Shown here piece after piece: positions 8,731 to 17,142 of a stretch of DNA of 42,682 bases (position 1 is the stretch's first letter; the number at the start of each line of letters is the position of its first letter). The translations under genes were made by a program, and so were the position numbers. Below the pieces are notes generated by a model. The model saw only the letters and a list, made by a program, of their open reading frames with translations. It made no database searches and was not told the DNA's origin. The stretch spans positions 1 through 42,682 of the forward strand of contig JAURZS010000033.1 in assembly GCA_030653255.1 (NCBI GenBank), in the 5' to 3' direction. Origin of the DNA: Burkholderiaceae bacterium. Its GTDB lineage: Bacteria > Pseudomonadota > Gammaproteobacteria > Burkholderiales > Burkholderiaceae_C.

Positions 8731-8742
8731 GCTGACAAAGGT

Positions 8743-9678
8743 ATGAGGGACCAGGCACTTTTCGACAAGATAGACCTCCATCTCATAAGGGTCTTGCACA
8801 CCGTGTTGACTGAACGCAGCGTTTCGCGCGCCGCCATACGTTTAGGCATGTACCAGCCGGCGGTCTCCGCTGCGCTCAAGCGCCTGCGCGATCTGGCCGG
8901 CGATCCGCTTTTGGTGCGTTCGGGCTCCGGCATGGTGCCCACCGATGCGGGCCTGCGCATGATCGAGCCCAGCGCCAGCATTCTTCGCGCCGCCGAAGTG
9001 CTGTTCACGGACGCGCGCGGCTTCGAGCCGCACACGGCGCGCACCACTTTCCGGGTCGCTGCCAGCGATTACCTGGATCCACTGTTCCTGCCCCAGCTGG
9101 TGTCGCAGATCAAGTCGCAGGCGCCGCTTTGCCCGATCGAGATCCACCCTTTGTCAGCCCAGTCAGATTACCAGGTGCGACTGGCGCAAGGTGAAATCGA
9201 CCTCGTCGTCGGCAACTGGCCCCGGCCGCCGGAGGACCTGCACATCGCGCGGCTGTTCGGCGACGACGTCGTGTGCCTCGTCGCTGCCGATCATCCGGCC
9301 ACGCGCAAGACATGGGACGCCGCCGCCTGGCTGGAGGCCGAGCACATCGCGCCCACGCCCACGCATCCCGGTGCCAAGGGTGTGATCGACGATCATCTCG
9401 ACTCCCTGGGGATCAGGCGCAACATCACGGCGCGCTGTCCGCATTTCGGCCTGATACCCGCCATGGTGGCATCGAGTTTGCTGGTGCTGACCACGGGTCG
9501 GCAATACTGCGAGCGCTTCATCGATCGCCTGCCGCTGCGCATTCTGCCCTGCCCGATCGACTTTCCGCGAATGATGTATTACCAGCTCTGGCATGAGCGC
9601 ACCCATACCTCGCTGTCGGCGCGCTGGCTGCGCGAGCGGGTCAAGTCGGTCGCGGCCTCGCTGCGCCAGGCCCCATGA
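8743..9678 (+). CDS. LysR-family regulator, probably of xdhAB and the importer
   Basis: The protein has 311 residues. The N-terminal winged helix-turn-helix covers about residues 8-67 (ERSVSRAAIRLGMYQPAVSA; GDPLLVRSGSGMVPTDAG). A periplasmic-binding-protein-like effector domain covers about residues 95-300 (FRVAASDYLDPLFLP; GEIDLVVGNWP). It resembles the NodD/PcpR-like branch in having VRSGSGMVPT after the helix-turn-helix. It is divergent from xdhA, and its stop overlaps the start of the importer ATPase (ATGA at 9675-9678). The placement suggests it senses a purine or xanthine-related compound and controls both xdhAB and the transporter; the effector cannot be read from sequence. Confidence 0.9.
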   Translation: MRDQALFDKIDLHLIRVLHTVLTERSVSRAAIRLGMYQPAVSAALKRLRDLAGDPLLVRSGSGMVPTDAGLRMIEPSASILRAAEVLFTDARGFEPHTARTTFRVAASDYLDPLFLPQLVSQIKSQAPLCPIEIHPLSAQSDYQVRLAQGEIDLVVGNWPRPPEDLHIARLFGDDVVCLVAADHPATRKTWDAAAWLEAEHIAPTPTHPGAKGVIDDHLDSLGIRRNITARCPHFGLIPAMVASSLLVLTTGRQYCERFIDRLPLRILPCPIDFPRMMYYQLWHERTHTSLSARWLRERVKSVAASLRQAP

Positions 9679-11219
9679 CGGCCTTGACTGCGGCGCCGCC
9701 GCCGCGCTTGCAACTGGCCCATATCACCAAGCGCTATCCGTCGGTGGTGGCCAACAGCGATGTGTCGCTGCTGGTGCAGCCGGGACAGACGCATGCAGTG
9801 CTGGGCGAGAACGGCGCGGGCAAGTCCACGCTGATGAAGATCATCTACGGCGCGGTCAAGCCGGACGAGGGAACGATCAGCTTCAATGGGCGTCCGGTGC
9901 ATATCCGCAATCCGCAAGAGGCGCGCGCGCAGGGCATCAGCATGGTGTTCCAGCATTTCAGCCTGTTCGACACCCTGACCGTGGCGCAGAACGTCTGGCT
10001 GGGACTCGACAAGAGCCTGTCGCTCGCACAGGTCACGCGGCGCATTGACGCCAAGGCCAGCGAATACGGTCTGGACATCGATCCGGGGCGCCCGGTTCAC
10101 ACCCTGAGCGTGGGCGAGATGCAGCGTGTGGAGATCATCCGCGCCTTGCTGACCGATCCGCAGTTGCTGATCCTCGACGAGCCGACTTCGGTGCTGACGC
10201 CGCAGGCCGTCGACAAGCTGTTCGTGGTGCTGAAGAAACTGGCGCAGCAAGGCTGCAGCATTCTCTACATCAGCCACAAGCTGCACGAGATCCGGGAGCT
10301 GTGCACCGCCTGCACTGTTTTGCGCGGCGGCAAGGTCACCGGTGTGTGCAACCCGCAGGAAGAAAGCAATGCTTCGCTCAGCCGGTTGATGATCGGCGCG
10401 GAACCGCCGGCGCTGAAGCACCGGGAGGTGCAGGTCGGCGCGCCGGTGCTCGAAGTCCGCAGCCTGCGCCTGCCGCGCGAAGACCAGTTCGGGGTGGACC
10501 TCGAAGACGTGAGTCTGACCGTGCGTGCCGGCGAGGTTGTGGGCATCGCCGGTGTTTCCGGCAATGGGCAGCGCGAGCTGCTGTTTGCGCTGTCGGGCGA
10601 AGACACGCGCGCCCAGCCCGCCATGATCCAGGTGTTCTCCCGCCCTGCGGGACGGCTCGGCCCGGGCGCGCGCCGGGGGCTCGGCGTGCACTTCGTGCCC
10701 GAGGAGCGGCTGGGTCGCGGCGCCGTGCCCACGCTCGGCCTGGCGCACAACCTGCTGCTCACGCGCCGCGAGGCCGTGGGGCGCGGTGGCTGGATCGACA
10801 CCCGGCGGCTGCTCGCGCAGGCCCAGGCCATCATTGCCAGCTTCAATGTCAAGGCGGGCGGCCCCGATGCGCTTGCCAAGTCGCTGTCGGGCGGGAATCT
10901 TCAGAAGTTCATCGTCGGACGCGAGATCGACGCCAACCCCCGTCTGCTGATCGTCGCACAACCGACCTGGGGCGTGGACGTCGGCGCTGCGGCGCAGATC
11001 CGCAGCGAGATCCTGGCGTTGCGCGACGCCGGCTGCGCCGTGCTGGTGGTCAGCGAGGAGCTCGACGAGCTGTTCGAGATCAGCGATCGGCTGCATGTGA
11101 TCGCCAAGGGCCGTCTGTCTCCCTCAGTGGCCCGCGCCGACGCCACGGTCGCGCAGATTGGCGAATGGATGTCTGGACTGTGGGCCGGCGAAGCAGAGGC
11201 AGGACATGTTGAGGCTTGA
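9675..11219 (+). CDS. ABC importer ATPase, duplicated (BMP/nucleoside type)
   Basis: The protein has 514 residues with two ABC domains. The first has Walker A GENGAGKST at residues 44-52, signature LSVGEMQRVEI and Walker B LLILDEPTS. The second lacks a canonical Walker A (GVSGNGQREL) but keeps SLSGGNLQKFIVGREI, as in RbsA- and NupO-type ATPases. The LSVGEMQRVEI form is typical of the ATPases paired with BMP-family binding proteins that import nucleosides or purines. The second domain's Walker B position reads RLLIVAQPTWG, with the aspartate-glutamate pair replaced, so that site is probably inactive. It overlaps the LysR stop by four bases and the next permease by 14 bases. Confidence 0.93.
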   Translation: MTALTAAPPPRLQLAHITKRYPSVVANSDVSLLVQPGQTHAVLGENGAGKSTLMKIIYGAVKPDEGTISFNGRPVHIRNPQEARAQGISMVFQHFSLFDTLTVAQNVWLGLDKSLSLAQVTRRIDAKASEYGLDIDPGRPVHTLSVGEMQRVEIIRALLTDPQLLILDEPTSVLTPQAVDKLFVVLKKLAQQGCSILYISHKLHEIRELCTACTVLRGGKVTGVCNPQEESNASLSRLMIGAEPPALKHREVQVGAPVLEVRSLRLPREDQFGVDLEDVSLTVRAGEVVGIAGVSGNGQRELLFALSGEDTRAQPAMIQVFSRPAGRLGPGARRGLGVHFVPEERLGRGAVPTLGLAHNLLLTRREAVGRGGWIDTRRLLAQAQAIIASFNVKAGGPDALAKSLSGGNLQKFIVGREIDANPRLLIVAQPTWGVDVGAAAQIRSEILALRDAGCAVLVVSEELDELFEISDRLHVIAKGRLSPSVARADATVAQIGEWMSGLWAGEAEAGHVEA

Positions 11220-12282
11220 GCCGCGCACCCAGCCGTCGGGGTTCTGGAGCTATGGCTCGCCGCTGCTGGCGCTGGTCATCACGGTCTTCATTGGCGTGCT
11301 GCTGTTCGCTGCACTGGGCAAGGACCCGGTCAAGGGCTTGCTGGTTTTTTTCTGGGAGCCGATTCGCTCACCCTATGCGTTGGGCGAGCTGATGGTCAAG
11401 GCCACGCCCTTGCTGGTGATCGCGCTCGGGCTGGCCGTGTGTTTCCGCTCCAACGTGTGGAACATCGGCGCCGAGGGGCAGTTCGTGATCGGCGCCGTGT
11501 GCGCCGGTGGCGTGGCCTTGCTGGCCGACAAGGGAACGGGCGGCTGGATCGTCGTGTGCATCATCCTGGCCGGCGTTCTGGGCGGCATGCTGTGGGCCGG
11601 CATCACGGCGCTGCTGCGCGACCGCTTCAACGCCAGCGAAATCCTGGTCAGCCTGATGCTGGTGTACGTGGCCGACATGGTGTTGAGCTACATGGTCTAC
11701 GGCCCCTGGAAGGACCCGGCAGGCTACAACTTTCCGCAGACCCGCACCTTTGACGCGGTGACGCAGATACCGCGTTTGCTGGCCGGTTCGCGCGTGAGTA
11801 TCGGCCTGGTGATCGGTTTGCTGGGCGCCGTGGCGCTATGGGTATTCCTGTTTCGCACACGTGCTGGATTTGCGCAGCAGGTCGGCGGCCTGGCGCCCGC
11901 GGCTGCGCGCTACGCGGGCTATTCCTCGCGCCGGGCCTTGTGGACGGCCCTGCTGGTCTCTGGCGGCGCGGCGGGGCTGGCCGGCGCGCTGGAGGTGGCC
12001 GGCCCGATCGGGCAGCTTACCCCGTTCGTGCCTGCGGGCTATGGCTTCGCCGCCATCATCGTGGCCTTTGTCGGACGGCTGCATCCCGCTGGCATGGTGT
12101 TCTCTGCCGTGCTCATGAGCATGTTCTATATCGGCGGGGAGCTGGCGCAGTCGCGTCTGGGCCTGCCCAAGTCGATCACCGGGGTGTTCCAGGGCTTGCT
12201 GTTGTTCACGCTGCTGGCTTGCGACACGCTGATCGCCTATCGCATAAGGTTCACCGGGCGTGCCGGTGCGGGAGCCCACTGA
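11206..12282 (+). CDS. ABC importer permease 1 (BMP/nucleoside type)
   Basis: The protein has 358 residues from ATG at 11206, inside the end of the ATPase gene. A purine-rich stretch (GAGGCAGGA) precedes this ATG, and upstream residues in the open frame are only the ATPase gene read in another frame. Multiple membrane segments are visible from residue 15 on. The permease-family motif GLAVCFRSNVWNIGAEGQF lies between hydrophobic helices, followed by NASEILVSLMLVYVADM and PAGYGFAAIIVAFVGRLHP, all typical of the inner-membrane permeases of BMP-linked importers. It forms the channel with the second permease, which starts at its stop codon (TGATG). The substrate is inferred as a purine or nucleoside from the surrounding catabolic genes. 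Confidence 0.92.
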   Translation: MLRLEPRTQPSGFWSYGSPLLALVITVFIGVLLFAALGKDPVKGLLVFFWEPIRSPYALGELMVKATPLLVIALGLAVCFRSNVWNIGAEGQFVIGAVCAGGVALLADKGTGGWIVVCIILAGVLGGMLWAGITALLRDRFNASEILVSLMLVYVADMVLSYMVYGPWKDPAGYNFPQTRTFDAVTQIPRLLAGSRVSIGLVIGLLGAVALWVFLFRTRAGFAQQVGGLAPAAARYAGYSSRRALWTALLVSGGAAGLAGALEVAGPIGQLTPFVPAGYGFAAIIVAFVGRLHPAGMVFSAVLMSMFYIGGELAQSRLGLPKSITGVFQGLLLFTLLACDTLIAYRIRFTGRAGAGAH

Positions 12283-13202
12283 TGGAGTCCTGGGCTTTTC
12301 TTCTGGCCGCCACGCTCAACGCCGGCACCGTTCTGGCCATCGCCGCGCTGGGCCTGCTGATCAACGAGAAGGCGGGCATCGTCAACCTCGGCGCCGAAGG
12401 CATGATGCTGTGCGCGGCAGTGGCTGGATTCGCCGCCGTGGTCCATAGCGGGAACGATTGGCTGGGATTTGCCGCAGGCATGGGCGTGGGCGCGCTGATG
12501 GCGCTGGTGTTCGGAGCGCTGGTCATCTGGCTCAACACCAACCAGTACGCGACCGGTCTGGCCCTGAGCCTGTTCGGAGCGGGCTTCTCCGCATTCGCGG
12601 GCATCGGCTATGTGCAGGAGAAGCTGCCTTCGCGGCCGCAATTCTCCGTGCCGTGGCTCGGCGACATTCCGCTGCTGGGGCCGGCGCTGTTCCAGCAGCA
12701 TCCACTGGTGTACCTGACGATGGCGCTGGTGTTCGGGCTGATCTGGTTTCTTTATCGTGCCCGTGCCGGCCTGGTGTTGCGCTGCGTGGGCGAATCGCCC
12801 GAATCTGCACACTCGCTGGGTTATCCGGTGCGGCGCATCCGGCTGGTGGCGGTGGTCACTGGCGGCGCCCTGTGCGGGCTGGCCGGCGCCTATCTGTCGG
12901 TGATCTATACACCCCTGTGGGTGGAGGGCATGGTCGCCGGCAAGGGCTGGATCGCCCTGGCACTGACGACTTTTGCAACCTGGCGCCCGGCGCGGGTCTT
13001 GCTAGGTGCTTATCTGTTCGGCGGCGTGACCATGCTGCAATTCCATTTGCAGGGAAATGGCGTGGACGTGCCGGCGCAGTTCCTGTCCATGCTGCCTTAC
13101 CTTGCCACCATCGTGGTGCTGGCCCTGATCTCGCGCCGGCCGGAATGGATTCGCGTGAACATGCCCGCCTCGCTTGGAAAACCGTTTTATCCCGGCTCAT
13201 AA
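12282..13202 (+). CDS. ABC importer permease 2 (BMP/nucleoside type)
   Basis: The protein has 306 residues, starting [19 protein letters not shown] with the ATG overlapping the previous stop by one base. The motif [19 protein letters not shown] and the later [20 protein letters not shown] mark it as the shorter partner permease of BMP-type importers. Many hydrophobic helices fill the sequence. It pairs with the 358-residue permease and the duplicated ATPase. The longer open frame to the left is the previous gene read in another frame. Confidence 0.92.
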   Translation: MESWAFLLAATLNAGTVLAIAALGLLINEKAGIVNLGAEGMMLCAAVAGFAAVVHSGNDWLGFAAGMGVGALMALVFGALVIWLNTNQYATGLALSLFGAGFSAFAGIGYVQEKLPSRPQFSVPWLGDIPLLGPALFQQHPLVYLTMALVFGLIWFLYRARAGLVLRCVGESPESAHSLGYPVRRIRLVAVVTGGALCGLAGAYLSVIYTPLWVEGMVAGKGWIALALTTFATWRPARVLLGAYLFGGVTMLQFHLQGNGVDVPAQFLSMLPYLATIVVLALISRRPEWIRVNMPASLGKPFYPGS

Positions 13203-13248
13203 TCGAGCCCTCCGCCCTCTGTCGCAACTGTCTTTACAAGGAAATCCC

Positions 13249-14391
13249 ATGACTGACCTGAATAAACGCTCCCTGCTCAAGGTCGCTGCCTTGACCGCTG
13301 TGGCTGCTGCCGCCCTGGTGGGTTGCGGCAAGAAAGAGGAGGCCGCCACCGCGCCGGCCGCCGCCGCCGCGCCGGCCAAGGCCGAGCCACTGAAGATCGC
13401 CTTTGCCTACGTCGGCCCGGTGGGAGACGGGGGCTGGACCTTCGCGCACGACAACGGTCGCAAGGCGATCGAGAAGGAATTCGGCGACAAGGTCGTCACC
13501 AGCTTCGTCGAGAAAGTGCCCGAATCGGCGGACGCCGAGCGTGTGATCCGCGACATGGCGGCGCAGGGCAACAAGCTGATCTTCGGCACCACCTTCGGCT
13601 ATATGGAGCCCATGCTCAAGGTGGCCGCCGCCAACCAGGGCGTCAAGTTCGAGCATGCGACCGGCTTCAAGACCGTCGAGAATATGCGCACCTACGACAG
13701 CCGCACCTATGAAGGCGCCTACATGGCCGGGGTGATTGCCGGCAAGATGAGCAAGTCCGGCACGCTGGGCGTGGTCGGCTCGGTGCCGATTCCAGAGGTG
13801 ATCCGCAACATCAACAGCTTCACGCTGGGCGCGCAGTCGGTCAACCCCAAGGTCAAGACCAAGGTGGTGTGGGTCAACGAATGGTTCAGCCCGCCCAAGG
13901 AAACCGAGGCTGCAACCGCGCTGATCAACGGCGGGGCCGATGTGCTGTTTCAGAACACGGATTCGTCGGCCGTGCTTCAGACCGCCGAGAAAATGAACAA
14001 GCGCGCCTTCGGCTGGGATTCGGACATGACGTCCTACGGACCCAAGGCGCACCTTGGCTCGGCCGTGATCAACTGGGGCCCCTACTACGTGAAGGCCGTG
14101 CGCGATGCGCTCGAGGGCAAGTGGACCACGGGCCAGACCTGGTGGGGCGTCAAGGAAGGTGCGATCGACATGGTGTCCATCGCTGCCGACGTGCCGGACG
14201 AGACCAAGGCCCGTATCGCTGAAATCAAGAAGGGTCTGAGCGATGGCAGCTTCGCCATCTGGAAGGGTCCGATCGCGGGCCAGGATGGCAAGGAAGTGCT
14301 GGCCAAGGATGCAGTGGCCGACGACAAGTTCCTGAGCGGAATCAACTTCTACGTCAGGGGCGTGGAAGGCAAGGTGCCGGGCGGGAAGTAA
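13249..14391 (+). CDS. BMP-family substrate-binding lipoprotein
   Basis: The protein has 380 residues from ATG at 13249, with AAGGAA six bases upstream. The signal sequence ends in the lipobox ALVGC at about residues 22-26, then an Ala/Pro/Lys linker. The mature domain (LKIAFAYVGPVGDGGWTFAHD; VIRDMAAQGNKLIFGTTFGY; GWDSDMTSYGPKAHLGSAV) is the Bmp/PnrA fold that binds nucleosides or purine bases in the periplasm. It is the last gene of the importer run. Its 3' end overlaps the convergent TetR gene by 43 bases, with no room for a separate terminator. The ligand is inferred from the xanthine and urate genes around it. Confidence 0.93.
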   Translation: MTDLNKRSLLKVAALTAVAAAALVGCGKKEEAATAPAAAAAPAKAEPLKIAFAYVGPVGDGGWTFAHDNGRKAIEKEFGDKVVTSFVEKVPESADAERVIRDMAAQGNKLIFGTTFGYMEPMLKVAAANQGVKFEHATGFKTVENMRTYDSRTYEGAYMAGVIAGKMSKSGTLGVVGSVPIPEVIRNINSFTLGAQSVNPKVKTKVVWVNEWFSPPKETEAATALINGGADVLFQNTDSSAVLQTAEKMNKRAFGWDSDMTSYGPKAHLGSAVINWGPYYVKAVRDALEGKWTTGQTWWGVKEGAIDMVSIAADVPDETKARIAEIKKGLSDGSFAIWKGPIAGQDGKEVLAKDAVADDKFLSGINFYVRGVEGKVPGGK

Positions 14392-15032
14392 GCCCCTGTC
14401 AGGCCCAGCAGGTGCGCGCGCTGGACCGGCTCCAGATAGGGCATCAGCAAGTTGAGCACATGGTGGGCCCCGCGCAGCATGGCTTGCTGCGCGTTGAGCG
14501 GCTCCAGTGCGTGGCGCGGATTGCGCACGTACTCGTAGCTGAGCCAGTAGGTCAGGATCACGACCATGCCGGCTGCTGTGGATGGAATCTCGTGCGGGTC
14601 GATGCGCAGCGCGCCCGAATGGCGCATGCTGCCTAGCAGGGCCTGAATGGCTTGCGCCTTGCTCTCGAGCACCCATTGGAAGCGGTTCTCCAGGCGGCGG
14701 TTCTTGCTCAGCAGATCGTTCAGGTCGCGGTACAGAAAGCGGTAGTCCCAGATCAGCTCGAACAGGCTGTGCATGAAGAACCAGGCGTCTTCGACGTTGC
14801 GCACGCCGCCGCCGGTTTCCAGCAGCGCGCCCAAGGACTTTTCATAGCGGTCGTAGAGCGAGTTGATCAACTCGTCCTTGGCCGGATAGTGGTAGTAGAG
14901 GTTGCCGGGACTGATGCCCAGCTCGGCCGAGATCAGCGTGGTCGAGACGTTGGGCTCGCCGAACCGGTTGAACAGCGCGAGCGTTGTTTCAAGAATCCGC
15001 TCGGCGGTGCGGCGGGGCGCCTTTTTCGCCAT
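14349..15032 (-). CDS. TetR-family transcriptional regulator
   Basis: The protein has 227 residues. The N-terminal TetR helix-turn-helix is at about residues 10-57 (VSTTLISAELGISPGNLYYH followed by YPAKDELI). The C-terminal helical domain is rich in aromatic and Leu residues (DAWFFMHSLFELIWDYRFLY). It follows the phasin gene by 52 bases on the same strand, so it may regulate PHA granule genes or share their transcript. Its last 43 bases run antisense to the end of the BMP lipoprotein gene. A link to fatty-acid or PHA metabolism is an inference from the neighbour only. Confidence 0.88.
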   Translation of the reverse strand: MAKKAPRRTAERILETTLALFNRFGEPNVSTTLISAELGISPGNLYYHYPAKDELINSLYDRYEKSLGALLETGGGVRNVEDAWFFMHSLFELIWDYRFLYRDLNDLLSKNRRLENRFQWVLESKAQAIQALLGSMRHSGALRIDPHEIPSTAAGMVVILTYWLSYEYVRNPRHALEPLNAQQAMLRGAHHVLNLLMPYLEPVQRAHLLGLTGAYFPPGTLPSTPLT

Positions 15033-15084
15033 GCTTCAGTTCCCTGTTGGCGGGCGCTGGCCGGGTCAGCGCGGTCTCGCGGGC

Positions 15085-15618
15085 TCAGCCGGCCCGGCGC
15101 TTGGCACGCGGCTTGGCGGTCCCTGTTGCCGGCTTGGCCGTCCGTTTTGCGGCTGGTGCGGGGCTGCTTGCGGCCCGCACGACAGGCCGAGGCTTGGCAG
15201 TCGGCTTGGGTGTGAGCCGACTCACTGTGCGATTGAGCTCGTCGATGCGCGCGGTCAGCGCCGCGACTTCTGCTGTGGTGGGAACGCCCAGCTTCTTGAG
15301 CGACCTCGATACGCGTTCCTCAAACAGAGTCTCCAGTTTGTTCCACTGACCCGATGCCTTGGCCGTGAGGTCGGTGGCCATGCTGGACATCTTGTCTGAA
15401 GCCTCGGACATCTTTTCCTCAGCGACGGCCTGGGTCTTGCGCTGCAGGCTGCTGCCTTCCCGGACCAGGCTTTCGAATACCTTGCCGCCTTCTTGCTGCG
15501 CCTTGGCGAATGCGCCGAGTCCGGCCAGCCAGATCTGGTGCGCCGATTCCTTGACGGTGTCGGAGAGTTGCGAGCCGGACTTCTTGTCGGCGCTTTGTTT
15601 CTGCGGTTTCTTTGCCAT
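15085..15618 (-). CDS. Phasin, PhaF/PhaI-type PHA granule protein
   Basis: The protein has 177 residues. Residues 1-125 form the phasin domain (SAHQIWLAGLGAFAKAQQEG; VFESLVREG), an amphipathic helical segment that coats polyhydroxyalkanoate granules. A coiled-coil stretch (AALTARIDELNRTVSRL) and a basic Lys/Pro/Ala tail follow, similar to the histone-H1-like DNA-binding tail of PhaF. That tail in the family tethers granules to the nucleoid. Only 43 bases separate its start from the upstream TolC gene's stop, so read-through from the secretion operon is possible. The basic tail supports PhaF-like rather than plain phasin function. Confidence 0.9.
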   Translation of the reverse strand: MAKKPQKQSADKKSGSQLSDTVKESAHQIWLAGLGAFAKAQQEGGKVFESLVREGSSLQRKTQAVAEEKMSEASDKMSSMATDLTAKASGQWNKLETLFEERVSRSLKKLGVPTTAEVAALTARIDELNRTVSRLTPKPTAKPRPVVRAASSPAPAAKRTAKPATGTAKPRAKRRAG

Positions 15619-15661
15619 GCGTTGGACTCCGGAAAATGGACGGATGCGCTACTTTACGCCT

Positions 15662-17140
15662 TCAAGGCCTGAGCCAGGCATTGATTTCGTTGATCGTGTC
15701 TTCCTTGGGGCCTCCGGCCAGCGCCTGCAGGCGCACGCGCGAAAGGAGATAAACGTAGCGCGCCTGTGCCAGATCACGGCGGGCGGACACCAGGGACTGT
15801 TCCGCGTTCAGGGCCTCCATCAGCGTGCGGCTGCCGGCCTCGTAGGAGCGGCGATTGGAGATGACCACCTGCTCGGCGGAGCGCACGGCCTGCTCAAGCG
15901 CACGCACACGAAGCACGCCTTCGGTGATGCTGCGGAACTCCTTGTGGATGCGCAGGCCCAGGTCGCGGCGCGTCGCCTCCAGCGACTGTTCGATGCGCTC
16001 CAGGTCCGCCAGGGCCTGGCGCACGGTCGAGTTGACGTAGCCGCCTGAAAACAAAGGCAGGTTGAATTGAAATCCGAAGGAGCGGTTGGTATAGCGATTG
16101 TTCACGGCAGTGACCGTGTCGCTTTCAGTGCGCGAGATCTGGGCGATGGCGTCCAGCGTGGGGTAGTGCCCGGCGCGCGCCTTCTCGATCTCTTCGCGGG
16201 CGGCGTTGCGCTGGGCCTGCAGCGCCTGGATTTCGGGGCTGTGGATCTCCGACTGTTCGATCCAGTGCTCGACCCGGTTGGGCGAGGGCGGCGCCAGCAA
16301 CATGCGGGCCTCATCGAGTGTGGCCAGGTTGCCTGTGGGCTGGTTGGTGATGGTTTGCAGCTGGCGCAGCGTGAAGTCCACGTTCTGGCGGGCTTCCAGC
16401 TCCTGGGCCACGTTCATGTCGAGTGCGGCGCTGGCCTCATCGACGTCGGTGCGGGTGCCCGAACCTGCGGTCAGTCGCTTGCGCGCAGCGTCGAGCTGTG
16501 TGGCGTAAGCGGTCTTCTGCGACAGGACCAACGCGAGCTGGTCGCTGGTCAGCAAGGCTTCGAGGTAGGCGCTTGCAACACGCACGGACACATTTTGCAG
16601 CTCGCGCTCCAGATTGGCGTTGGCCTCGTCAACCTGGGACTGTGCTTGCCGGTAGTCCGCGAGCTGGTACTTGCGAAACAACGGCTGGCGCAAGGTGAGC
16701 GCCTGGGAGCTGCTGACGTAGTTCTGCCGGTAGGAAAAAGGCGAGCCCAGCGGGCCAGGCACCGTGGCGTCCAGCTTGTTGGAATTGCGCGAGACGCTCA
16801 GCCCAATGTTGGGCAGCAGCTGCGCGCGGGCCTGCGGCAGGCGCTCACGCCGCGCTTCGGCGCCAGCGCGGGCCGACCGCATCAAGGCGTCCTGCTCCAG
16901 TGCCGCCTGGTAGGCGCCGCGCAGGTCGAGGCGGGGCACGGTGGGCAGGGGCGGGGCCTGCATGGTGTTCCGCGTGTCGGGCGGCCCTGCCAGGGCCGAC
17001 AGCGCACGGTCCACGCTGTTCGATGTCTGTGCCATCGAGAGACTGGCCGCACCGAGCGCGCCGCAGCACACGATGCAGGCCGCAGCCAGCCGGCGCAGAC
17101 GTGGCGATGCGGCGCGAACCTGGGAGTGAGAGTGCTTCAT
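15662..17140 (-). CDS. TolC-family outer-membrane channel of the type I exporter
   Basis: The protein has 492 residues. A signal peptide covers roughly residues 1-37 (ACIVCCGALGAASLSMAQ). Two outer-membrane efflux protein repeats follow: LDLRGAYQAALEQDALMRSA begins the first, and SRTESDTVTAVNNRYTN with the strand FGFQFNLPLFSGGYVNSTVR belongs to the second. The predicted trimer would be a beta-barrel in the outer membrane with a long periplasmic helical tunnel. It lies two bases after the HlyD-type gene and is the outer-membrane component for the two ABC proteins upstream. The likely cargo is the RsaA-like protein at 34779-37409. Confidence 0.93.
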   Translation of the reverse strand: MKHSHSQVRAASPRLRRLAAACIVCCGALGAASLSMAQTSNSVDRALSALAGPPDTRNTMQAPPLPTVPRLDLRGAYQAALEQDALMRSARAGAEARRERLPQARAQLLPNIGLSVSRNSNKLDATVPGPLGSPFSYRQNYVSSSQALTLRQPLFRKYQLADYRQAQSQVDEANANLERELQNVSVRVASAYLEALLTSDQLALVLSQKTAYATQLDAARKRLTAGSGTRTDVDEASAALDMNVAQELEARQNVDFTLRQLQTITNQPTGNLATLDEARMLLAPPSPNRVEHWIEQSEIHSPEIQALQAQRNAAREEIEKARAGHYPTLDAIAQISRTESDTVTAVNNRYTNRSFGFQFNLPLFSGGYVNSTVRQALADLERIEQSLEATRRDLGLRIHKEFRSITEGVLRVRALEQAVRSAEQVVISNRRSYEAGSRTLMEALNAEQSLVSARRDLAQARYVYLLSRVRLQALAGGPKEDTINEINAWLRP

Positions 17141-17142
17141 TC

